A DNA stretch of 27,748 nucleotides from NCBI GenBank assembly GCA_013329175.1, contig DUKR01000057.1, positions 1 through 27,748 on the forward strand. The letters run 5' to 3'. The translations under genes and the position numbers were made by a program. The notes beneath the pieces are model-generated. The model was given only the letters and a program-made list of their open reading frames with translations. It did no database searches and was not told where the DNA came from. This stretch comes from Candidatus Woesearchaeota archaeon (GTDB taxonomy: Archaea; Nanobdellota; Nanobdellia; Woesearchaeales; UBA11716). This document shows positions 7,099 through 13,612 of this stretch, piece by piece (position 1 is the first letter of the stretch; each line of letters begins with the position of its first letter).

Positions 7099-10000
7099 GA
7101 ACTCAAGGCATGCTTGGCTTAGGTAAAATAGGAAGCATCATTCTCGCTGCGGTGGTGGTAGGCGTGGTGCTTTCAGTATTCTACCCGCCGCTTATCAAAG
7201 AGTTTAAGGAGATAGGGGCGTATGTAGCTTCAGGAGGGAAGGCTAACCTTACAGGGTTTAAGCCCTATGATCCCGCACTGCGCCTTTCGGCGGAAGAGCA
7301 CAGGACTGACGACTCCATGAAGGCGCTGCAATGCGCAATTGAAAGCGCCGCCAGAGGAAGGAAAGGATGGACGGCAGAGGGAGGCGAGGCCTGCTCCAAA
7401 GACTATGTTTCCCTTGCTGCCCTGGTTTCAGGAGAGCAAATAACGTCTCCCTGCAGTAAAGAAGGAATAGCCTATGGCTCAACGTGCGTTGACTGCTCGG
7501 GTGAAGGCAGGTCATTTGCGTGCAGGGTAGGCAACTTCTCGCTTCCTCAAAGCCAAGACGACTTTGATTATGGCGGCTGGGAGAATTTTATGGTGAAGGC
7601 AGGGGATCCAAAGTTCATAGCCTATTATGAAGCCTTTCCGGCAGGTGAAGAAGCAGCATGGCAGGCTGATGCCATGGGCATTTCAACGTACTGGATAATT
7701 GCAAGCGGAGTGATAAATGCAGGCTTAGGGATGTTCTTTCAGGTAAAGGCAGCAGGAAAGATTGCTTCTGAGAGCGTGGAAAGGGCAACAGAAACTGCTG
7801 CAATCGCTGCCGGAAAAGATGCAGGGAAAGAGGCTGCTTCCGAGGTTGCTTCAAAGGGAGGCTCCCGCTTTTTTTCTTTTTTGCGCTACTTTACTGGCGC
7901 TTCAGGGCGCGCTGAGTCCACAGCGCTGAAAAAGACGCTGCTTGGGCTTGCCTTTGAGTCAGGCACAGAGAATGAAGTTAAGCTGTTTGCAAAAGGAGCC
8001 CTTGATGCAGACGAGGTTTTACGCATAGCAGCAACTGCACCTGACGTTGAAGCGGCAGAGGCTGCCGTTGAGGAGCTGGCAAGGAGGGCAGGGCCTAATG
8101 CCGCACGGGCAATTGACGACCTTGCACGCGCATCATTGCCACAGGCTGATAACGCAGCTCTCCTTGAGGAGTCAATGCTACTTGCACGCTCCATCGGCCG
8201 CGAAGCATACTATCTTTCACGGCTCTCAACCAGGCAATTGAAGGCGCTGAATTCCTATCGCTCACTGGTTCAGAATCTTGTTCATGATGGATCAATTGAC
8301 GAAACGCTGCTTAGAAGCATATTTTTGGATTCGGCTGCAAAGCTGCCAAAAGGAAAGGCACTCACTGATGCAATTGCAGAGTTCCAGAGATATCATCCTT
8401 CTGTTTTTTTAGACCAAGAATTGTATCTCCTGCCAAGGACCCTTTCAGGAAAAGAGCTGACCTATGCCCAGATGGTCGAGCTTGAGGGGGCATTGCAGGA
8501 TGCAACTATTGCGCAGATGCAGCAGCACATGGCCGCACTAGGCAGGGATGCGGGAGAAAACATCTACAGGGGCATCCTTAAGAACCTCTTTGGAACTGAT
8601 GAAGGGCTGCATGAGATTGTGAGCGCGCGATTTATCAGGAGCCAGATACCAACGCAAGGTGCGAAAATAGGGTTTGCTGGTGGAGTTGTCACATTCATAC
8701 CCGGAGGTGCCCTGGGAGGAGCAGCACTGGGCGCAGCAACAGAGTTTAGCCTCAAGCACCGCTATCTTGTGGCGTTTTTGTTGTGGCTGTATACCTCGCA
8801 GATTGACAGCATGGATGAGAAATTTTATCCCGTGGGACGTGACACCCTCATGGTGAGCACTCCCAATTTTTACGGGGAGCGAAAGCCATACTCTTTGACA
8901 GGAACCCTTTCACCATTCTTTATCTCTTTAGAAAAAGACAACCAAGCGTCCAGCAGGTTTTTTCTTGCTAGCCCCTGCCAGAGCGACTTAACCGTCACTA
9001 CAACCCTATGCAGCTGCGACGTCCCTTCAGGCAGCACCATCCTTGAAACTCAGGCAGGGCTGCAGCAGGTCCAGCCCTGGTCAGTGGAATCAAGCGCTTC
9101 CCATGCTTTCTATTACTGGGATACGCTCATGGATGACCAACAGCGCCAGAAACTTGTAGACGAATGTGCTGACAGCTCATGCCTTGACACCATCCTCCTG
9201 CATGAGGAGCTTTACCTTGAGCTAGTTGATGCATTGTATGGCATGGTTGTGGGAGCAAGGAGCTATCTTGCAGCAAACCCAACACAATCAATAGTCACGT
9301 TTCAAGGCATGCCCGTTGAAGATATGGCCACTGTTTTAGGCCCATGGTTTGAGGATGACACGATAGATTATATGCTCCTCTCAAAATTGTATGATGCAGT
9401 TTATTTACTTGAGCAGCAGGAGCCTGATACCATTGAATACGATTTTTATAGGGGATTTTTTGATGCGAAGGAAGGTGATTTCAACAGGGAGGATTTCAGA
9501 AAAGTATTCATGGCATTACGGACAAATAACCCCCTACATAATGGGCGGTTCTTTTCAAATGTTATGGCTATTCTCAATAGCCAGTATAGGACAGGCGCTG
9601 CAGGATGGTCAGGCATAAGGGAAAGAAACAAATATGACTCTCTTTTTTTGAAGGCAGGCGAAGGCGAGCAGCCAAGCCTATTTTGGAAGGCAGGAAGAGA
9701 GACTGCTTATCACCTTACCTACCTTTCTGGAGAAGAGACAGATACAACGCTAGCAGTAAAGGAGTGCTATGAGACAGGCCATGAGGACCCTGCTGCCCTG
9801 ACGCTTGCTGCCCTGAGGAGCAAAGCCACTCTTTTACACACTGAGCGCGCAATCACGCCCTGCATAACTGTAGAGTCAGCAGTCCCGCAGCTTAGCGGGA
9901 CGAAGAACTACTGCTACAGCAGCACAAGCTGGGCGCGCAGCATAGGCAGAATTGCTCTGTTGGCGGCATTCGTTGCTGCAGATGCCTATATCACTGTTGC

Positions 10001-10100
10001 AACAGGCGGTGCGTCTCAACTGCTCTGGCTTGGCGGAACTGGCGCTATCTATGCATGGATTGATGCACTTACTGCGCATCGCTGGCCAAGTCACAAATGA
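7095..10100 (+). CDS. 1001-residue multi-pass/exported protein of the pilin-like locus
   Basis: The N-terminus RTQGMLGLGKIG leads into a hydrophobic helix (about 13-31). A Cys cluster follows at about 119-145 (C-x10-C-x2-C-x8-C), then a hydrophobic segment near 195-220. Residues about 225-490 are Ala/Glu/Leu-rich helices. A Gly-rich segment plus a helix lie at about 523-572 (GGVVTFIPGG..., YLVAFLLWLY), a second Cys-containing exported region starts near 630, and two C-terminal hydrophobic segments run from about 950 to 992. I recognise no enzyme domain. It closes a four-gene operon. The size and membrane segments suggest a platform or scaffold for the pilin-like proteins (inference). Confidence 0.7.
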   Translation: MRTQGMLGLGKIGSIILAAVVVGVVLSVFYPPLIKEFKEIGAYVASGGKANLTGFKPYDPALRLSAEEHRTDDSMKALQCAIESAARGRKGWTAEGGEACSKDYVSLAALVSGEQITSPCSKEGIAYGSTCVDCSGEGRSFACRVGNFSLPQSQDDFDYGGWENFMVKAGDPKFIAYYEAFPAGEEAAWQADAMGISTYWIIASGVINAGLGMFFQVKAAGKIASESVERATETAAIAAGKDAGKEAASEVASKGGSRFFSFLRYFTGASGRAESTALKKTLLGLAFESGTENEVKLFAKGALDADEVLRIAATAPDVEAAEAAVEELARRAGPNAARAIDDLARASLPQADNAALLEESMLLARSIGREAYYLSRLSTRQLKALNSYRSLVQNLVHDGSIDETLLRSIFLDSAAKLPKGKALTDAIAEFQRYHPSVFLDQELYLLPRTLSGKELTYAQMVELEGALQDATIAQMQQHMAALGRDAGENIYRGILKNLFGTDEGLHEIVSARFIRSQIPTQGAKIGFAGGVVTFIPGGALGGAALGAATEFSLKHRYLVAFLLWLYTSQIDSMDEKFYPVGRDTLMVSTPNFYGERKPYSLTGTLSPFFISLEKDNQASSRFFLASPCQSDLTVTTTLCSCDVPSGSTILETQAGLQQVQPWSVESSASHAFYYWDTLMDDQQRQKLVDECADSSCLDTILLHEELYLELVDALYGMVVGARSYLAANPTQSIVTFQGMPVEDMATVLGPWFEDDTIDYMLLSKLYDAVYLLEQQEPDTIEYDFYRGFFDAKEGDFNREDFRKVFMALRTNNPLHNGRFFSNVMAILNSQYRTGAAGWSGIRERNKYDSLFLKAGEGEQPSLFWKAGRETAYHLTYLSGEETDTTLAVKECYETGHEDPAALTLAALRSKATLLHTERAITPCITVESAVPQLSGTKNYCYSSTSWARSIGRIALLAAFVAADAYITVATGGASQLLWLGGTGAIYAWIDALTAHRWPSHK

Positions 10101-10140
10101 GGAAGCAACCTTTCCTGAAACGAAGACGCCAAGTGGGCTT

Positions 10141-10788
10141 TTAGACTAATTTGATGATAGTGATGTTGGTATCTTCCTGCTCAAGTTTCTGAGGAGTGAC
10201 ATCGCCTACGATGATTCCGCCCCTGTGCAGCTTGTAAGCCTTTTCAAACCGCTCAGGCTCGTCAGTGATGGCATCAGCATAGATGCCGCCTTCGCTTGCA
10301 GTGAAATGAAACTGCCTTGACTGCCCAAATGATGCCCCCCAGTAGATGTAGGTGTCGCCAAGCTGCCTTTTCCAGTCCTCGTCAAGGAAGATATGAGCAA
10401 CAGGGATGCCATCCTCAAACGTTTCGACGATGAACCCTTCAATAATCCCGTTTGCAGGAGACATCTCGCTTGTTATGCGCATACGCATTTTTTCTTCTGA
10501 GTCAATGAACTCCTTTTTGAAATACTGTCCCTGATAGAGGCCGTCGTAGTCAAAGACAGTCTCAATTCCCTCTTCGCGGAATTGCAGGCCGCGCACGTCC
10601 TCATAGCCTTTCCCATCAGTAGCTTCGTCAATGTCAATCTTTCGCAGGAGCCCTTCCTGCCCTATCCAGTCCTGAGGCTTATCTGAGTAGGCTGCTGAAG
10701 GAATCTGCCGCTCTCCATGAAAAAAATACAGCAATAGCCCTGCGCTTGCGATGAGCACCAGCGTTACTGCTAGTATTGCCTTATGCAT
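10141..10788 (-). CDS. Exported or membrane-anchored protein of unknown function
   Basis: The 215-residue product starts with HKAILAVTLVLIASAGLLLYFF, a signal anchor without the K/R-K/R-G motif and without a lipobox Cys. The remainder is a beta-rich acidic domain lacking cysteines, with GIIEGFIVETFEDG and YIYWGASFG motifs. It is on the minus strand inside the surface locus, convergent with the 1001-residue gene (40 nt between stops) and divergent from a pilin-like gene with which it shares one TATA element. Family unknown. Confidence 0.65.
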   Translation of the reverse strand: MHKAILAVTLVLIASAGLLLYFFHGERQIPSAAYSDKPQDWIGQEGLLRKIDIDEATDGKGYEDVRGLQFREEGIETVFDYDGLYQGQYFKKEFIDSEEKMRMRITSEMSPANGIIEGFIVETFEDGIPVAHIFLDEDWKRQLGDTYIYWGASFGQSRQFHFTASEGGIYADAITDEPERFEKAYKLHRGGIIVGDVTPQKLEQEDTNITIIKLV

Positions 10789-10810
10789 AGTCAGCTATCG
10801 AGCCTAAGTA

Positions 10811-10821
10811 ATATTTATATA
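10811..10821. promoter_or_regulatory. Shared bidirectional TATA element
   Basis: The 11-bp stretch ATATTTATATA contains TTTATATA reading right (10814-10821, ending 23 nt before ATG 10844) and TATAAATA reading left (10819 down to 10812, ending 24 nt before ATG 10788). Both divergent genes can thus be leaderless from one nearly symmetric box. Confidence 0.6.
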
Positions 10822-10843
10822 CTTGGTTTTGGGAAGAAAACAC

Positions 10844-11215
10844 ATGGACAAAAGAGCAGCGCTTTCGATGGAGCTGGTGATTGCAGGCGCCATTCTTCTT
10901 GTCGTTCTTGTGGTGATGATAGCAATCTTTACTGGATTCTCAGGAAAGGCAGCAAACTCCTTTGGCTGGATATGGGGCTCAGCAGATGACCAGATAAAAG
11001 GCAAGGAAACCTGCAGGTCTTTTTTTGGCGATGCCCAAATGCGATGCTACGAAGGGAGCAGTTGCTCAAGTATCTCTCCCGGAGACAGCCAGAGCCTGGT
11101 TGAGGTAACTCCTCCCTCAGGAGGATGGAGCGATTGCAAGAGTACGGCGGAAGCTCCCATGGTCTGCTGCGAGGTAATTGAGAAGGCAGATGCTGCGCCA
11201 GAATCTCAAACATAG
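10844..11215 (+). CDS. Class III signal peptide / pilin-like protein
   Basis: The start DKRA-ALSMELV, then a hydrophobic helix (about 11-30), then a 90-residue Cys-rich head (about six cysteines, ending MVCCEV) identify a 123-residue pilin-like protein. It is a paralogue of the gene at 5358; the DNA for IAIFTG and flanks is identical over about 18 nt and both end in a Cys-Cys motif. ATG 10844 is chosen because the TATA box ends 23 nt upstream; the longer frame from TTG 10823 starts almost on the box. It is followed by the next pilin-like gene after 3 nt. Confidence 0.7.
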   Translation: MDKRAALSMELVIAGAILLVVLVVMIAIFTGFSGKAANSFGWIWGSADDQIKGKETCRSFFGDAQMRCYEGSSCSSISPGDSQSLVEVTPPSGGWSDCKSTAEAPMVCCEVIEKADAAPESQT

Positions 11216-11218
11216 GGG

Positions 11219-11728
11219 ATGGCTTCTATGCTGAATAAGAAAGGCGATGAGAGCACCATACGGATATCATGGGAGGCTGTGGGGCTTGTTGTCCTGCTTA
11301 TCCTTATTGTGGTGGTTGTGAAGGGCTGCAGCCAGGTAGCGGCAGTCATCTTTGGTACTGTTGACCCAAGGGTTGAAGGGCCTATAGCTGATTTGGCTCA
11401 TGAGCTCTCAGCGCTTCCAGAAGGAGACACCAGGCGCTTTCCCTTTTCAGTTAATGCAGAGGGAGAGAGCGTCTATGAGTTGTATCTTTATCCTGCCTGC
11501 ACAAAAGAGCGCACCACAAATTGCAAGCAGAAGTTTTCCGCAGTCTGCGCTGAGCCAGCGTCGTACGCACAGTCGAAATCAAAAGCGACGTGCGCTGACA
11601 TTATCTACGGCAAGGTCAGGGAGTTTGACAGGATAGAAGGCACATTCGCAAAAGGCACAGCGCTTGAGCTCCATAAGGATGAGGACGGCTTTGTCAGCCT
11701 GAAAGAGATGCCCTCGGGCACTACATAG
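11219..11728 (+). CDS. Pilin-like anchored protein
   Basis: The protein begins LNKKG-DESTIRISWEA (KKG tripeptide, Asp-Glu, then helix about 22-38). The 160-odd remaining residues include a lone Cys just after the helix and three Cys in a short central span (YPACTKERTTNCKQKFSAVC). Start is ATG 11219 or ATG 11228; a purine-rich GGGGATGG lies between the previous stop and the second ATG. It is in one operon with the gene at 10844. No known domain. Confidence 0.65.
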   Translation: MASMLNKKGDESTIRISWEAVGLVVLLILIVVVVKGCSQVAAVIFGTVDPRVEGPIADLAHELSALPEGDTRRFPFSVNAEGESVYELYLYPACTKERTTNCKQKFSAVCAEPASYAQSKSKATCADIIYGKVREFDRIEGTFAKGTALELHKDEDGFVSLKEMPSGTT

Positions 11729-11734
11729 AAAAGC

Positions 11735-11742
11735 TCTTAAAT
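11735..11742 (+). promoter_or_regulatory. TATA-like box before the four-gene 11764-16410 operon
   Basis: TCTTAAAT ends 22 nt before ATG 11764. A second AT-rich stretch (TTATAAAT, 11751-11758) is too close to serve that start. It separates this operon from the preceding pilin pair. Confidence 0.35.
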
Positions 11743-11763
11743 CCTCTTTCTTATAAATTGAGC

Positions 11764-12696
11764 ATGGGGATTCTCTTAGCTTCTTTTGGGAAAAAAGGCT
11801 CCACTGAGTTGCTCGCATGGCTAATCAGCATGACCCTGGTTCTGGTTCTTGCAGGCCTGTTTTTGAGTGCTTTAGCCAATTCCCATTCAGGCGATTACGC
11901 AAAACGCGTCGCTGCCGAGCGCACAGCACACACCATTATCAACGCCCTTCACCTCTCTCCCCATGATGCAACGCTTAAGGATGCCCTGACGCCTGACACC
12001 TATGGGCTTGCCGTTGCAAAAGACAGCGTCTCTGTTTATCCGCTCACCGCTGAGCGCACACGGGTCGCCAGAATAAGGCAGTTCATCCCAGGCGATTCAC
12101 TCACCGTAGCTGAAAGCACACATGAGCCAGCCGAAGGGGAGGAGCTTTCGCTTTCTTTTGTCAGGAAAGGAGACGAGATAATGGTTATGGAAAGCCTGGA
12201 AGATGCTCATGGGACTGCTCTTCTTTCCTGCCCCCCAGCCGAAGGGCATCAGGGATTTACTCCTCTTTTCATCTCAGACCTTCTCACCTCTGCTGATGTG
12301 ATAGCAGGCGACCATGACATTTTGCAGGCTCTTGAGCATTCGAATGCAGCAATAATCCTTGCACAGGGGGCATATAGGGATGCTGGCCTTGCTCCCCTGA
12401 CCATCTACACTTCATCAGCACCAGACGATGAGGATGGCTATGCCCTCGGATGCCTGATGCACAATGCCCTCGCAAATGACCCTGTGCTGTTTGGCGAACA
12501 GGATGAAGGAAGCAGCATTCCCTTTACCTCCATTGCCCTGCGAAAGACTGGCCAATATCCCATCCTTACAGAATCGCCAAAGCCTACAGTGCTGATTATT
12601 GCAGGAAATGCAAACCTTCCACAAACGCTTAACCCTGCGCAGGACGGGAAGAGGATGCTGCGCCTGCAGCAATTGCTGCAGGAGGGAACAACATGA
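11764..12696 (+). CDS. Pilin-like anchored protein of 310 residues
   Basis: The N-terminus LLASFGKKG-STELLAW followed by a helix (about 17-36) follows the KKG/acidic/helix scheme. The exported part has an alternating strand/helix pattern with few Cys (LLSCPP, LGCLMHN) and a core strand PTVLIIAGNANLP near the C-terminus, suggesting an alpha/beta fold. I considered an amidase-like fold but found no zinc-ligand motif. Start ATG 11764 is preferred to TTG 11758 from promoter spacing. It overlaps the next gene by 4 nt (ATGA). Confidence 0.65.
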   Translation: MGILLASFGKKGSTELLAWLISMTLVLVLAGLFLSALANSHSGDYAKRVAAERTAHTIINALHLSPHDATLKDALTPDTYGLAVAKDSVSVYPLTAERTRVARIRQFIPGDSLTVAESTHEPAEGEELSLSFVRKGDEIMVMESLEDAHGTALLSCPPAEGHQGFTPLFISDLLTSADVIAGDHDILQALEHSNAAIILAQGAYRDAGLAPLTIYTSSAPDDEDGYALGCLMHNALANDPVLFGEQDEGSSIPFTSIALRKTGQYPILTESPKPTVLIIAGNANLPQTLNPAQDGKRMLRLQQLLQEGTT

Positions 12697-13181
12697 ATAA
12701 GCGGGCAAGCATAGGAGGCTTTGCCATCTCCATGGGCATTCGCATTATCTTCCTGGCATTCTTCCTTGCAATTGCCCTTGCAGCTGGAGCATCAATGACT
12801 GTTGAATCAGGCGGAGTGAAAGAGCTGGACTACCACCTTTATTTCGGAAGAGTGCTGTACTCTCCTGCCAGTATATTCTATGTTGACCCTGACACGGCAA
12901 GGGTGCACAGGGAGATTGTGGACATCAGAAGATTTGATGAAGATACGCTGCGGGCACTGCTCCACGTAACAGGAGACCAGCACGTTGGCCTGAGGCTGGA
13001 GCTCACAGGGCACGACTCTATCTATCTTGATAAGCAGTTCTTTGACTACGTCCTTATCCGCTCACAGAAATCAGGGCAGGCAAAGCTTATTACGGCATCG
13101 TTTCCCGTATCAACCTATGATGGAGCGTCCTTCACGCCTGGGATGTACCTCAATATCACAGAGGGGTATCTTTTATCATGA
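12693..13181 (+). CDS. Minor pilin-like protein (162 residues)
   Basis: The protein starts NKRA-SIGGFAISMGI, followed by a hydrophobic helix (about 14-31), then a beta-rich exported domain without cysteines (YHLYFGRVLYSP..., GLRLELTGHDSIYLD). Both ends overlap neighbours by 4 nt. The small size and position among overlapping pilin-like genes recall minor pseudopilin operons of type II secretion/type IV pili; that comparison is by layout only. Confidence 0.6.
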   Translation: MNKRASIGGFAISMGIRIIFLAFFLAIALAAGASMTVESGGVKELDYHLYFGRVLYSPASIFYVDPDTARVHREIVDIRRFDEDTLRALLHVTGDQHVGLRLELTGHDSIYLDKQFFDYVLIRSQKSGQAKLITASFPVSTYDGASFTPGMYLNITEGYLLS

Positions 13182-13612
13182 GCAGCACGGCAGCAGACCA
13201 CCTTACCGGTATCGCAACGGGAATGATAGTTTATTCAGCGCTGCTGCTGGGCTGGTACCTCTTTTTAGGATACCAGCCTGTTGCCGCAGGAGAGATAATT
13301 CTTTCTGCTGACACTATTTCAAGTGGTGCTTTCCTTGTGCCCTATCTTAAAGCAGAGTATGGAGGCAGCACGGTTGCTGAAATAATCATCGGCGCTCATC
13401 TTTCAGGAGACTACGCTACATTTGAGGAAGCAACAACGGAAATTCTTAGCAAATCCCATGGAAGAGAGGTTGCATGGAGAGCAACTATAGGCAACGCGGC
13501 CGTCTCGCCATATCCCCGAGATCTGAAGAGGCCAGTAACGTATTCCTTTGTCTTACCCAATCCTGCTTCAGGCGAAGCAATCCCTTTTACACTCGAAGTG
13601 GAGGAATCATGA
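13178..13612 (+). CDS. Small anchored protein (144 residues)
   Basis: One hydrophobic helix (about 12-31, MIVYSALLLGWYLFLGY) precedes a beta-rich Cys-free domain (SADTISSGAFLVPYL..., YSFVLPNPASGEAIPFTLEVEE). The charged tripeptide of its neighbours is missing, so it may be a signal-anchored partner rather than a processed pilin. It overlaps both neighbours by 4 nt (ATGA), implying fixed stoichiometry with them. No family recognised. Confidence 0.6.
   Translation: MSSTAADHLTGIATGMIVYSALLLGWYLFLGYQPVAAGEIILSADTISSGAFLVPYLKAEYGGSTVAEIIIGAHLSGDYATFEEATTEILSKSHGREVAWRATIGNAAVSPYPRDLKRPVTYSFVLPNPASGEAIPFTLEVEES

Noticed and set aside
11764..12696. Possible N-acetylmuramoyl-alanine amidase
   Set aside because: Some strand/helix resemblance, but none of the zinc-ligand motifs are present.
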